Part shown: one piece after another, positions 23,176 through 35,514 of the stretch
How the letters are laid out: each line of letters begins with the position of its first letter
How positions within the stretch are numbered: the first letter of the stretch is position 1
Origin: Bos javanicus
Lineage: Eukaryota; Chordata; Mammalia; Artiodactyla; Bovidae
Length of the DNA: 64,000 nt
Assembly: GCF_032452875.1 (NCBI RefSeq)
Contig: NC_083875.1
Coordinates: 74,608,178-74,672,177 of the forward strand
Direction of reading: 5' to 3'
The notes under the pieces: model-generated
What the model saw: only the letters and a program-made list of their open reading frames with translations
What the model was told of the DNA's origin: nothing
The model's database searches: none
Made by a program: the position numbers and the translations under genes

Positions 23176-23487
23176 TTTTTTTTTTTAAGATTTATTTTTG
23201 GCTGCACTGGGTCTCGCTGTGCTTAGGCTTCTCTAGTTGGGGTGAGTGGGGACTAGTCTGTAGTTGCGGTACTCGGGCTTCTCATTGCAGTGACTTCTCT
23301 TGCTGCAGAGCACAGGCACTTGAGCTTAGCAGTGTTGACTCTCTGGCTCTAAAGCGCAGACTCATTAGTCGTGCTGCATGGGCTTAGTTGCTCTGCTGCA
23401 TGTGGGATCTTCCTGGACCAGGGATTGAACCCATGGCCTCTGCATTGGCTGGCAGATTCTTAGCCACTGGACCACCAGTGAAGCCCT
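23176..23487 (-). mobile_element. CHR-2-type SINE, near full length
   Basis: Antisense copy of about 310 bases: T tract, ggctgcactgggtctcgctg, the repeated ttagttgctctgctgcatgt region, ccagggattgaacccatgg and ggaccaccagtgaagccc. Confidence 0.87.
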
Positions 23488-24715
23488 CAACAGCTTTAAC
23501 AGCCTTCCTACTTATCAGATTGAATTTGAATATCTTTATTTTTTATTAAACCTGCTCATTCATCTCCTCAAGTATCAATGCTTTCCATATCCCAGCTCTT
23601 TTCAACAATTGTCACCTCTGCTATGACAGAGGGTCTGGGTGGGGAGGGTGCCGGGACTAAGATGCATTCATACTGATGCTCAGCTTTTGATTAATGTACC
23701 AAGGACCCTCCTCCCACTCTTGAGACTTCAATTAGCCAAGCTGCAGAGCTGAAATCTTTTCATTAGGAAGATAATGCTGGGTTTAGCAAAAGGCATGAGG
23801 ACCAGAGTGAGGAAGAAAGATAGTTTTTTCTTTTTATTGGATACATCAATAAGCCATTGTCACACTAAATCAAACCTATTTTTGGTTTAAATACATTTTA
23901 ATGCTTTTGTAGGACCTGCCTTTTCATGTGATGTTATCTCTCCTATAATTTCTAGATTGGACTGAAGCTGGCAAACCACATTACTCTGGACAAAACGGTG
24001 TTCCCTTGTTGTGATAGCACGGAACCAGAAACACTTCCAATATGAGGGTCTCTGGGGAGGAGGCAAGGGACCAGGAAACTGAAGTGGGATGGTTCTTCAC
24101 CCAGAAAGCATGACAGAAGATGCTAAGCTGATTCTTCAAAATGAGAAGATTGTGCTTCTCAGCAAAATCCAGGCAGGAGAGGAGGCATCATTCTTTGGCT
24201 GTCAGAAAAGCACCAGGCGGGTAATAAATTTGTCTACAATGAAGGACTTAGGTGGGCTGATGAAACAGAAGTGGGATCAGATTTTCTCAAGAGAATCAAG
24301 GGGACCAGACCAAGGTCCTCTAAGGCCACCAGAACGGGCTTGGGGTTCCCAAGAGGCAGAAGCAGCAGCAGCTGAGATTGGACACTATATAGTCACTGAG
24401 AGTTTGGGCAGTGAGGGTGGGAGGTGGTCTTCAAGTTGGAATTAAAAGGCCTGTGAGGGGGGAATGGCTGTATACATCCTCATAGCCAATCAAGTCAGTG
24501 TATCCTGCTTTCCTCCACTCTTGGGTTGTGAGACAAAAGAAGAAAGGCTATCTGAAGGCTGGTTGGCACCAGTTTTCCAAGCTAATCTTGATGTAGGGCA
24601 GACGTTATTGAAATAGCATTAACTCAGCCACTGCTGGGAATGGGGGCCTATGGTAACCACAGACTCCTATGTGCTGCTTCTCAGTGTCCCAACTCCCAGG
24701 ACCAAAGCATTCTGC
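23488..24715. other. Unique sequence
   Basis: No recognised repeat. A 118-codon plus-strand open frame (24089-24445) resembles no family I know and has no splice or poly(A) context. Treated as chance. Confidence 0.45.
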
Positions 24716-24724
24716 CTTTGGTTC

Positions 24725-24849
24725 ATTTTTTATTTTTTGGCCACACTGCAGGGCTTGCAGGATCTTAGTTCCCTGACCAAGGATTGAACCTGAGACCTTG
24801 GCAGTTAAAGGGCCAAGTCTTAACCACTGGACCACAGGGAATTCCCTGG
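24725..24849 (-). mobile_element. CHR-2-type SINE, truncated, with TSD
   Basis: Antisense copy (ggccacactgcagggcttgc ... ggaccacagggaattccc) between perfect direct repeats CTTTGGTTC at 24716-24724 and 24850-24858. Confidence 0.87.
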
Positions 24850-25392
24850 CTTTGGTTCTTGATCCAATCTTGCTCTGTCTCACCCTTTCTCAGGATCTAG
24901 AGTCCCATTCATTGGTGGCTCTGAGGGTGATTCTATGTTTGCATGTGGGTCTGGAGACAACTAGCCTGGGATTCCCCACTGCTGGGCTCTGCATTCTGAT
25001 TACATTACTGCTGTAAATTTTCAGAAGACTTTTGTTATCATTTATTACCTGGACCTTCCTGGTGGATTATCTGGTGCGCCTCGGCACCTGCGGTCCTGAT
25101 CTCCCAGCTCCCAGCCCCTGCCTCTTACTAGTGCTTGGATTAGTGTCCCTGGCTTCTCTCTGTCCCCTTTCTCCTGGCCTGCTTAGGAGAGCTTGTCTTC
25201 AGAGATGACACCTAGGAGCTGAGGACCGCTGTACACATATGGAACCATATGACAGTTTCTGCTTTCCCAGAGTTTCCATCTAGTTGAGAACATGGAACCA
25301 ATAAAGGTAGGGTATAAAGTACATTTTAAAGTGAAAAAGGAGTTATGGATTTTAAAAAAAGCAACAGAAAGATCACAATAAAGTGCACAAAT

Positions 25393-25600
25393 GTGTTTGT
25401 CACTCGGTCATGTCTGACTCTTTGGGACCCCATGGACTGTAGCCCATCAGGCTCCTCTGTCCATGGGATTCTCCAGGCAAGAATACTGGAGTGGGTTACC
25501 ATTTCCTCCTCCAGGGGATCTTCCTGACCCAGGGGTTGAACCTGGGTCTCCCACATTGCAGGCAGATTCTTTACTGTCTTAGCCATCAGGGAAGCCCCCG
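25393..25600 (-). mobile_element. Bov-tA SINE with TSD
   Basis: Antisense full copy flanked by perfect AAGTGCACAAAT at 25381-25392 and 25601-25612. A recent-looking insertion. Confidence 0.92.
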
Positions 25601-25753
25601 AAGTGCACAAATAGTTGCCAAATACATGTGATAGATAACTGCTGTAGGATCTTGGAGAGGGTCTTTGGGAAGGACTGCATTTGAACTTCTGATTTGGGAA
25701 AAGAATTATGGATACATTTTTATGTGAAGGAAGAAGACAGTGGAGAGGGAAGT

Positions 25754-26132
25754 GCTATGGGCTGGATTGTTTCCCCCCCCTAAATTTTGTGTGCTGAAAT
25801 CTTAATTCCTAGTACCCTAGAATGTGACTGTATTTGGCGGTATGGTCTTAAGAGATGTACCTGCAGTTAAATGAGGTTATTGGCATGGGCTCTGATCCAA
25901 TAGGACTGGTGTCCTTCTAAGAGGAGGAAGCTAGGGCACAGACACCCAGAGGGAAAGCTGTGTGCAGATACAAGGAGGAGGTGGCTGTCTGTAAGTCAAG
26001 GAGAGAGGCTTCAAAAGAACCAACTCGGCTGACACTTTGATTTTGAACTTCCAGCCTCTAGACTCGGAGAGAATAAATTTCTGCTGTTTAAGTCACTCAG
26101 TGTGTGGTCCTTTGTTATGATGGCCCTAACAA
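25754..26132 (+). repeat. Old MaLR/MLT1-like LTR remnant
   Basis: Sequence reads like an ancient mammalian LTR: tatgggctggattgtttccc, gtgactgtatttggcggtat, aataggactggtgtccttct, gacactttgattttgaactt, then gagagaataaatttctgctg with the tail cctttgttatgatggcccta. The family name is from memory. No internal retroviral region is present. Confidence 0.55.
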
Positions 26133-26351
26133 ATGGAAGGATTACAAATGTTAAGAGCTGTATCAGCAAAAGCAGGCACATGTTTGGTAGGAGAGGATCC
26201 TTTGCTTACAGTAAGAAGGCTCCTAGTGGGTGTGATGAAAGGAGAGAAAGAGTCCGGGAACACAGTCCAGGAATGGGTGGGCTGGGAGGATAAAGATGGG
26301 GATAGAAGCATCAGGAATGAAGGAGCACCTTGCATCCAGTTGAGTTCTACC

Positions 26352-26460
26352 TACAGTATCACTCCAGTATTCTTGCCTGGAGAATACCACGGACAAAGGA
26401 GCCTGGTGGGCTACCATCCAATGGGCCGCAGAGAATCGGACACAACTGAAGCAACTTAGC
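26352..26460 (+). mobile_element. Bov-tA 3' fragment
   Basis: Sense A element only (cactccagtattcttgcctg ... aatcggacacaactgaagc). Confidence 0.83.
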
Positions 26461-27516
26461 ACAGCATAGCATCCCTTCTGGGGGAATAACCACTGCCTCA
26501 TGCTGACATGAAACCAAGTTTACTTTATGGCATTAATCAAGGCCCTGGAGACCTAAGAGGGAGAGGAAAGGGGGAAGAAACAACAAAATCCAGAGAAAAT
26601 GATGAAGAAGAGGAAGAGAAGGGGGCATTGTAGGGTCCGTAAAGACTTCTGAACATCAGAGAGGGAGATGTAGCAGCTGGTAAAAGAAGAGACACACGTC
26701 TGGGAGGCAGGGAACAAATACCACTTCTGACTCTTTTCTGAGATGTGACTGCACATGGTGCTTGTAACTTTCCTTTGGAACTAATAGTATAAGAAGACAA
26801 AGACAGCAATCCTGCCAGAGGGTAAGGGTCCTCCTTGGGGAGGCTTCCCCTGTGCTCTCAGACTGGGGGCCTCTCCTGCCCTGGACTCACTGGAAGGTGG
26901 AGGTCTGCTGTGGGAGGGGTGCAGCAGCTGAGGGAAGCGCCAGCTTGCCAGCACTGTACCCCATGGAAACTGGCACCCTCTAGAGTAAGGGCACCCACTC
27001 CAACATCACTGCTCATAAATTTCACAAGAGGTGGAGGGTGGAATGATGGAGAAAGAGGACGTGATGAGGAAGGACAGGGGAAGAAAAGAAGGGAGAGGGT
27101 GAAGATAGACAGGGCTGGGAGGAGGCAAAGGAAGCTGCCAAGCAGGAGCAGTGTCTGCCCAGTCCTCCATTCTATGCCTGCCGCTGGCAGTGTTGTTTAT
27201 GACTGATGGGTCTCCACGCTCCCAGGTCCTTCCCCATCAGTTCTGCCCCCTGCCGTATCCCATCCCTATCTCCGCCAAGTCTCATCTCTTAGCACTATGC
27301 ACACTCTGTCCTGGACCAAGGGAACTGCACACCTTGTTTCCAGCTGAGACTGTCTTTCTCCCCCCACTGCCTATCAGAATGGAGGGGATGGAAAGGAAAC
27401 CCCTCCCATAAGGCACCAGCTCAGAAAAATAGAGCTCTGTTATCCCAGGGGAGGGCTAAATATGTTTCCATAGTAACGCCATTTTGAGTCTAGTTAGGTC
27501 ATTTCAGACTTAAACA
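26461..27516. other. Unique sequence, purine/pyrimidine biased
   Basis: No repeat or gene recognised. The plus strand is GA-rich around 26550-26660 and 27030-27130. Open frames here carry low-complexity Ser/Phe/Leu or Arg/Glu runs caused by that bias. Confidence 0.45.
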
Positions 27517-27592
27517 AAAAGGAAGAGAGGAAAAGGAGGAGGGGGAGCGGGGAGGGGAGGAAAGGGGAGGTGGGCAGAGGAGGAGGAGGAGA
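27517..27592 (+). repeat. GA-rich tract with G-quadruplex motif
   Basis: Polypurine stretch. Within it 27541-27567 has four G runs of at least four bases with loops AGC, A and AGGAAA, fitting an intramolecular G-quadruplex. The run continues to GGAGGAGGAGGAG. Confidence 0.75.
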
Positions 27593-27605
27593 GCTCCTGT
27601 TGGTA

Positions 27606-27928
27606 AATTGTTCAGTCATTTAGTCGTGTCCAACTCTTCGTAACCCCATGGACTGCAGCACGCCAGGCTTCACTGTCCATCACCAACTCCTGGAACTTGC
27701 TCAAATTCATGTCCATCGAGTCAGTGATGCCATCCAGCCATCTCATCCTCTGTTGCCCCCTTCTCCTCTTGCCCTCAATCTTTCCCAGTATTAGGGTCTT
27801 TTCCAATGAGTCAGCTCTTCGCATCAAGTGGCCAAAGTATTGGAGCTTCAGCTTCAGCATCAGTCCTTCCAATGAATATTCAGGTTCTATTTCCTTTAGG
27901 ATTGACTTGTTTGACCTCCTTGCCTGTC
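27606..27928 (-). mobile_element. BovB LINE 3' end
   Basis: Antisense BovB. The minus strand encodes MEGLMLKLKLQYFGHLMRRA and ends VTKSWTRLND. Strongly 5'-truncated. Confidence 0.9.
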
Positions 27929-28436
27929 CAGCACCTCCTGTGGACCCCAGGTCCTGGTGAGCTCCAGTAGCAGACCCCTAATTGCCCGGGTACTTGTGCT
28001 GTGGTCAGGAGGCCTCCCTATGGAGCCAAGTGAGGACCTCCCTATAGCAGCCTCCAGCAGTCTGGGAGGAACTTCACATTGGCCTTAGTCAAGTGGCTGT
28101 GGTTGGCTGTTGCTGCTCTCAGAGTTGGCCAGACTGTGCTGGAGTAGTTTTCCAATGAGGGGAAGAGCTAAAAAGACCCCTGTGGATGGCCCTGGGCTTC
28201 TGCTGAACTGCTGGCTCTGCAGAATAGAGCAGTGGGAGTGGAGATTGAAAATCACAATGACATACTGGAGTGTATCTTTTGGGTGGGCGGGTCATACTGG
28301 AGCAGGCTCCAGCCCTGAACGTGAATGCTGTCACTTTACTTAACAACTCGTACAGTTTGGAGATGCTAATGTAATCAAGTGTAGATGTGGCAATTGAACA
28401 TTAAAAAAAAAAACAAAACAAAACTTGCTGTTGAAC
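27929..28436 (+). other. Unique sequence ending in a poly(A) tract
   Basis: No gene recognised. It ends gaacatt followed by an 11-base A run and AC-rich tail (28403-28422), which could be the tail of a retrocopied transcript, but no TSD or coding match was seen. Confidence 0.3.
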
Positions 28437-28710
28437 AACCAAATCCAATGCTTAACATTGTTTGTACTACGCTGTAAACGAGTGATGGCAGAGATCAAGG
28501 ATAGAAAACTATGGCCCATGGTCTGTTGTTATTTTGTTTTTCTTGGTACAGTCTGTGGACTAAGAATGGTTTGTACATGTTTAGAGGGTCTCCCCTCCCC
28601 ACAAAAAATTTCAAAGGAAGAAGAATGTGTGACAGAGACTGTATTGCCCACAATGCCAAAATTATTTACTATCTAGCCATTTGCAGAAAATGTTGGCCAA
28701 CCCCAGGTGT
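28437..28710 (+). repeat. Old DNA-transposon-like remnant
   Basis: The segment 'gacagagactgtattgccca ... ccaaaattatttactatcta ... gccatttgcagaaaatgttg' resembles a widespread ancient mammalian DNA-transposon-derived repeat. The exact family is not certain. Confidence 0.4.
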
Positions 28711-31317
28711 ATATGAAATAGGTTTTTATTTTTTGTTTTTGGTTCATCGGAGAACATCCTTCCCCACCCCCATTTATAACAATGCCTCTTGGAAAAATGC
28801 AACAGATGAGTTTGGAACACACCCAGATCACAAGCTGGGGACTGTCTGTGCCTTTCTGTATTTTCTTTTTCTTTTTGTGCCAAATGCAGGGCCTGGTGCA
28901 GGAGAAGAAGTGAACAACTTGCTGATGGTGATGATCATGGTGTATACAACTCTCAGGCTCACAGGAAAATGAACATTCCCAAAACTCTCTCTGGGACTTG
29001 AGCATTCCTGAAGTCCTTAAGGTGTCAGTCACTGCTGTCTTTTCCTGACAGGTCACCACGTTGAGGAAGCCAAGAGCCCCTCCTGCCCTGTTTATTTCCT
29101 TAGCTCTGCTGCTGCCTATCTAGGGAGAATGAGCAGAATAACATCTGCTTGTCTTTTAGCCAATGAGAGAAGCCTAGACAAATATGCACTCAGCCCCCAG
29201 AACAATCTTGATCGGCCCAGCCACCAGCAGAGATAGAGTGGGAGAGAAGGCACAAACAGAGCTGAAAATACGGCTCAGAGGTGAGTGAGCGAAATGTGAA
29301 TGTCAGGGTCTTGAGAAACACAGTGGACCTTGGGGATATTGAAGGCATCTGGGAAAAAGAAGTCAGAGGCTGGATTTGAAGATATTCAAAGAAATCCTCA
29401 GCTTAACGTCATCCCCCACCTTGGCTCTTTATATGCTAATAAACATAATTCCTTTTTTCTCTTCCTACTTCACGGGGTAGGACTCGAGATATGCAAACGT
29501 ACTTTGGACTCGTATGAAATACATAAATAGAAGAAAATATTAAACTTCTGTTGGGACGGTCTGTAGTTTCTTTTCTATCACATTAGAATGTGCATGCATG
29601 CTTCAATTGTATCCAACTCTTTGTGATCCCATGGACCATAGCCCTCCAGATCCCTCTGTCCATGGAATTCTCCAGGCAAGAATACTGGAGTGGGTTGCCA
29701 TGCCCTTCTCCAGGGGATCTTCCTGACCCAGGGATTGAACCAGTGTCTCCTGCATTGCAGGCATATTCTTTACCACTGAGCCACTGCGGAAGCCCATCAC
29801 ATCAGATTGCAATTATTGTATTCAAACTTTCTAATAGATCAGAGCCTTCATTTCCCGCCCCCCCCTCCCAAATATAGTACAAATTTGTCCTCAGACGTTA
29901 TAACCTAATTAAATATGGACTCCTCATAGTTTCGCAATAATCATTTCTAGCTCATGACATGCCACGTTGACTATGCTATGGAGGGCAAGTAACATAGTGA
30001 CTCCTGAGCCACAAGTAGAAGAAAAAGACAGTTGTTTTGTCTTTGGAAATGAATCAACAACAGCTTTAGGGAAGTTTCCTGCTGAGTAGTTGCAGGAATG
30101 CATTACTGAACAGCTTTGAGCAATGTCCAGGGTAAGTCTTCCTCCTCCTCCAATGCTATGACCTTCCTTCGAGGTAGAAGACTCAGTAGTTCATGCTGCA
30201 GTAGCCAAGACATGATCTTTTCCTGTACAGAGCAGACAAGATCCATCCACAGCCCCTGTGACATTGAGGTCTGGGTAAGAGGGAAAGAGGCAATGCTGAC
30301 AGGATCGCTGGCAAGATCCGGCATCCTCTGCTCAAATTCCAGCTTGCTCTTGACAGCCTAGCCCCATCACAGTCATCTGCACTTACTCATCTTGCAGGGA
30401 CTTGGAGGGCCAGAGGCCCTCACTTCTGCCATTGCTTTTGGAAGCTGATGGACCCCACAGCAGCCTGGGCTCAGCCCTGCTCCACACAGTACAGTTTGCA
30501 GACAGGGAGCAGATGTCAACAGTGTTCCAACCGGAGCTCCACCAGAGCTGTGTGCAGCTAGTTTGTTGGTTAAAAGTCCTAGTAGTGTAAAAAGAAATCA
30601 GAGTAACAAATGAGCACACGTCGGATGCCACCATATTTACCACTGCTGCCTTCTTTTTTAGTCTGCCTGGTTTTGCTTGCAGAGTTTGCCTTCCATGTGC
30701 TTGGGCTCCCTTCTCCCCTCGCTGACGAGCAGAGCTCTCTCCTTAATTAAGTGAACAAGTACTCATACACAGAGGCAGCGTCTCTTCTGGCAGGACGATC
30801 TGAGCAGAAACAGCCCCCGAAGCAAGTGAAAACATTTGTCAAGCTGTGATTAAGTAGCCATGATTAAAGAGCGAATAATTACCTGCCCAAGCAAAGAGTT
30901 CCTAGCATGTTCTAACTCCCAGGCCGTAATCATGAAACTTATGGGGCCAGAAGGTCTGCATGATGGTTCATTTTGGGGGTGGGGTGGGGGTAACCAAGAT
31001 GCTCAGGACTTAAAAGTTTTCATTTGTGAAATCCAGAAGCAAGAGGATGCCATCTAAGAAGTAGCTATAGCTACCAACTGAGTCTTCATTTTCAAAGACT
31101 GCCCAGGTCTCTGGGTACTTGAAGACCAGCATTCTGAACCATTTCCTCCTGGAGACAGACATGAAATTCACATGTTTGACATACTCTTTGGACTCTATAA
31201 TTCCTGGTGAACTACCTCTAATTCCTTATCTCTCTCCAACTCAAAAAAATTATTTTTGGAGTACAGGTGAAAGAAAGTGATATTGTATTTATTTTTTATT
31301 TATTTTAAAAAGGGCTA
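28711..31317. other. Mostly unique sequence
   Basis: Apart from one Bov-tA (29590-29795) nothing was recognised. Several 60-90 codon open frames on both strands overlap each other and carry no known domain. Confidence 0.45.
29590..29795 (-). mobile_element. Bov-tA SINE with imperfect TSD
   Basis: Antisense copy (gcttcaattgtatccaactc ... gagccactgcggaagccc). ATCACATTAGA before and ATCACATCAGA after are a probable TSD with one change. Confidence 0.88.
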
Positions 31318-31329
31318 TACTTCCTGAAA

Positions 31330-31559
31330 AAAAAAAAAAAGGTGGGGGAGCTATAGCTTCCCTGGTGGCTCAGACGGTAAAGCGTCTGCCTGCAAAGTGG
31401 GAGACCCGGGTTCGATTCCTGGGTTGGGAAGATTCCCTGGAGAAGGAAATGGCAATCCACTCCAGCATTGTTGCCTGGAAAATCCCATGGATGGAGGAGC
31501 CTGATAGGCTACAGTCCATGGGGTCGAAAAGAGTCAGACACAACTGAGCGACTTCACTG
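31330..31559 (+). mobile_element. Young Bov-tA SINE with TSD
   Basis: Near-consensus sense copy (agctatagcttccctggtgg, cagacggtaaagcgtctgcc, through cacaactgagcgacttcact) between perfect TSDs TACTTCCTGAAA at 31318-31329 and 31560-31571. Oddly the A run (31327-31340) adjoins the 5' copy of the TSD rather than the 3' end. Confidence 0.9.
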
Positions 31560-31918
31560 TACTTCCTGAAAGCGTGCTGATGAACTGTGGCTGGTCGTCA
31601 ATAACTTCAACACATTGCACAATGTGTTTTGTGTCCACAAATGTGTTTGCTGTTCTAAGCCAAGGCAGCCTCTTCTGCCTTCTCTTACATGTCTGCCTTC
31701 ACCCAGTTTGATATAATTTGTCCTTCACACAAAGCCACATTCCAGGTCACAATACCCTACAAAAGTGCTGCAGTTTGACAGTTAGAATTGTAGGTGCCAC
31801 AGCCTTACAATTACGACCTGCTCTTGGGTTTGGCTGGGCTGGAAAGTTGGTGGCATATTTATTGAGATTAATTGGAAGCAAATCCCGAAGAAACAAAACA
31901 TTCAAAGTTTGAGTACAG

Positions 31919-32130
31919 TGGCTTCCCCGGTGGTTCAGTGGTAAAGAATCCGTCTGCCAATGCAGGAGACACGGATTCCATCCATGATCCAGGAAGATCC
32001 CCTGGAGGAGGAAACGGCAACCCACTCCAGTATTCTTGTCTGGGAAATCCCATGGACAAAGGAGCCTGGTGGGCTAGCCCATGGGGTCGCAAAGAGTCAT
32101 ATACGACTTAGCAACTGAACAATAACAATG
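31919..32130 (+). mobile_element. Bov-tA SINE
   Basis: Sense copy: ggcttccccggtggttcagt through gcaactgaacaataacaatg. Confidence 0.88.
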
Positions 32131-33827
32131 ACAAAAATGGTTTAGTATCATCAGCATATCCAACTCCAATTTGGGGGCTTTGACGTTTACTACTTATGAG
32201 GCTGAGGTGTTGGTGGAAAACATGTAGACATTAGGGTTTGGAAGACCCAGGATCAAATCATGGTTCCTCCTTGGCCTTGGGTGAATCATTAATCACATTT
32301 AACTATCTCATTTCTTGGCTCCAAATAAGAACAGTAGAACTGCTATGACCTTTAGAGACTATGGATGTGAAATGTTCTGCCAATGCTTGGCACATAGTAA
32401 CACCTAAGAAGAAAACCTTAAGAAAATATTTATTTACCCAAATAACACTGTCCACTATGGATGGACCAATCCAAGTAGCTGGCAAGAGCATTAGAAGCCT
32501 TTTGGAGAGTATTAGCAGACCCCAAGTGATTATAGGCAGAAGCAGTATTGGCTGAGACCTCCCTTATGGGAGGTAAAATGAAGAAAGCGTAACACATAAA
32601 ATGCTTTTCTGAAATTCTTGCAAAGGTCTGGGGCAATTCCTGAATAAAGAGATTCAAGGTCTCTCTTAATGCATGCGATTTGAATTGCAGAAGAAACTCA
32701 AGTTTCACCTATCCCATAATGTCAAGTTGATTTTTTGCTGATGTTTAGACAATCCTAAAAGCAACTGCTTTTTATAACACATTAGAGAAGATATTTTGAT
32801 CACTGTTACTCTGGGTACATTCTCCAAACTCCAAATAGAAGCAGTAAACATGTGAGTATAAATATGACGATCATTTGTTTAACTGTGACAATTTTAGAGA
32901 GTTTTTGGCATGCTCCAAGGTACAGAGATTTTTGTGGATGAGTAAAAAAATAACTCGTGTATTGTTTATCCCGCTTTGACTAAGTCTTGGGTGACATTAT
33001 CAATTTTTCATAAAACTGGTGTGTTTATACCTAATATCAAGTCATGGGAAAGGAAAAAAATGTTAAAGTTTGCCTCCCTGGAGGGCTTGGGGATGGAGAA
33101 GCGTGTAGCAGACAATTATTTATGGATAGTTTTACATGAATACAATTGTCATGGATTTTATCTGATGACCGGAAGGTTTTCAAATTGTTGTCTTTGGTTA
33201 GAAGTGGCATTAAGGCTAGTTTTCTGATGATCCTAAGCTTTTTAGTATTTAAAATTTAAATTTGTCTCTAGAGGTGTTTAAAGACCAGCTCAAACATGGA
33301 GTCATATTCTGGTGAAGAAAAACTGTTACCCTTCTTTTCATGGAGTTGTTCTTCCTATAAGGGTGAGCCTGGTATAAGTAGTTTTAAAAATTCAGATCCT
33401 AAAAGAAGTTCTTCTCAACAATGAAACTGAAGAGAGGTTTATGTAGTCAAGTCCTTCCCGCGTGTCTCCATGCACAATATGACACCCACATCTGGAAGAG
33501 CCATTGTAAGATGTGCAAACAGACCAGAAGAGTCTAGAAATCCAGCCAGCATCTACTGCCAGAGTCTAAGTTACAAGCGAAAGGCAGAGTGTCTAACTGG
33601 ACAACAATGAGACACTTTCCAGAAAGGACTGAGAAAGCAGTAACATTCTACATCAAAACACAACCAAAAACCAAACTCTAACTGATGTGCAAACATACCT
33701 TCCATGGCAGTATGCAACAAATTAGCCTTTCAGAAGGATTTCAGGAAATTATCACTTTGCTGCAAGGAAAGAAGGAAAAGATGATGGTGCCACTATCTTT
33801 GCAGTGAAGGTTAAATAATGTCTGTAA
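32131..33827. other. Unique sequence downstream of ADRA1A
   Basis: About 1.7 kb with no recognised gene or young repeat. One minus-strand AATAAA lies in 32427-32436 but nothing ties it to a transcript. Confidence 0.45.
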
Positions 33828-33964
33828 TGGGAAATTCCCTGGTGGTCCAGTGGTTAAGACTCTGCACACTCACTGCCAAGGACCTGGGTTCAATCCCTGG
33901 TCAGGGAACTAAGATCCTGCAAGCCATGTGAGGTGGCAAAAATAAATAAATAAATAAATAAATG
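33828..33964 (+). mobile_element. CHR-2-type SINE with (TAAA)n tail
   Basis: Sense copy: gaaattccctggtggtccag, ttcaatccctggtcagggaa, tail (AAAT)n at 33942-33963. Confidence 0.87.
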
Positions 33965-35514
33965 CAAAATTAAAAAGGCAATAATCTGTTTTAAAATTCT
34001 TAGAGGGAATTACCCCAAATAGGGGAAATAGACCATAGAAATGGTTAGAAGTTTTAGACCAGTGATTCTAGTCAAGCATTATTTCAAAAACATAAATCTT
34101 GTAAATTCCTATTGTGGAATGTGAAAATACTTTAGTTTTTACAGATTGTCACCATCTGTATCTTTGTAATATATTGAATTTATGAGGCTTACCAACTTTG
34201 ATATTCAGAAGCAAAAAACAGCTCCTCCCCCAAGTTCTTGTAAAAAGTGGGAACAGGTTCAATAAATGGGCAACTGGATCTTTTCTCAGCATAAACAGGC
34301 TTCTGTCAAAAACAATTTGCAAACTTCTGTTTTTGATGGGCTTAAAGTGACCAGAAAGCATTTTCCTAAGTGTATCGTTCAGAGTTCAGGAAGGAGGTAC
34401 TTGAATCATCAGGCTCATTCTGGCATGTTCCATGCGCCCTGGGGACCATGGACCTTACTCATTATGCAGCAGTGAAGCAGCTGAGAAAAAACGGCAGTGG
34501 TGATATGCCATTCAAAATATTATATGCCCTGGATTTTCATAATGGAATTCTGGAAAAGGTAAGTGATTTGCCAAGAAAAGCCTTTCTATGCCATGTTGAA
34601 AAGGCTGTGGAGTAATTTTGCAGCCTCTATCTTAGCTTGAAAGTAGCACCCACCCCACCCCAAACTCTTGATCTTTAAATATGTTACACAAGAAGCCTTC
34701 CTCCACCTGATCTTGGAACCACTTAATGGAATTCTGTCCATAGAATTTGAAGAACTGACTCTCATCCTTACTGTCTTCCACTAGGAAAAGCCATCCTTTT
34801 CCCAACTGGTTCTTTCAACACTCTCTATACCCAAGTGCAGATGACCATTGGCATAATGAGTACCCCTCACCCTCATCCTTAGGGAATTGGGAGCAGTATC
34901 CTGTCAAGCAGCAGCAAAAGGTAAATAAAATCTCACTGTCAAGTTTCACCCAAACTGAGAAAGGGTGGACTGTAAAACTTGCTCTAAAAATAATGCGTCT
35001 GGATATTGGCCACCATCTTAAGGCTCTTCCTCTCCAGGCCTTCTCTCCATAAAAATCCAACGTGGCTTTCAGCAAGTTTAGCCTGGAAATAAAATCCCCT
35101 CACTCCATCAAGAAATAGCTCCAAACTTAGAGTGCATGCTCAAAATATTCATGATGAAATCATAATCCTATATTTATCGTCTTTTGGATTGTGTATGAAA
35201 TTCTGTTTCCCATGGTGTTTGTCGTTGAAAGGGACAGGCGTAGAAAGCAGGCTCAGAGAATGACCCAGAGAGCATTAGCCTCAAGGAAATGCTGTTTCTC
35301 ATCATAGTGAACTGGATGGTGGTAGGACATCCTCTCTCGTCTCTAAGCCCTACCTCTGCCCCAGAGTCAGCTCTCCTCCCCAGCCCATTCCCAGATGGTC
35401 CCTGGTTTACTGGCTGTGTCTCAGCATCCACGGAACGTGAACTGGCCTTCCCAGAAGGAAGTGGAGAGTGGGTGCCTAAGATCACCCTCCCATCCTTCTG
35501 ACCTTTCCTGTCCC
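33965..35514 (-). other. ADRA1A: ADRA1A 3' untranslated / downstream region
   Basis: This sequence follows the stop codon and is free of recognisable young SINE or LINE insertions. The start of it should be the 3'UTR of the long isoform. No canonical minus-strand AATAAA was seen between about 33.9 and 35.5 kb, so the cleavage site is not placed; an AGTAAA variant lies at 35410-35405. Open frames here (for example plus strand 35289-35501) show no family resemblance and are taken as chance. Confidence 0.5.

Noticed and set aside
25754..26132. Possible endogenous retrovirus
   Set aside because: Only an old solitary LTR-like remnant is seen, with no internal coding region.
31357..31430. tRNA(Glu)-like sequence with A and B box features
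   Set aside because: It is the head of a Bov-tA SINE, not a functional tRNA gene.
35289..35501. Plus-strand open frame beside the ADRA1A exon
   Set aside because: It lies opposite the ADRA1A 3'UTR and has no known domain.
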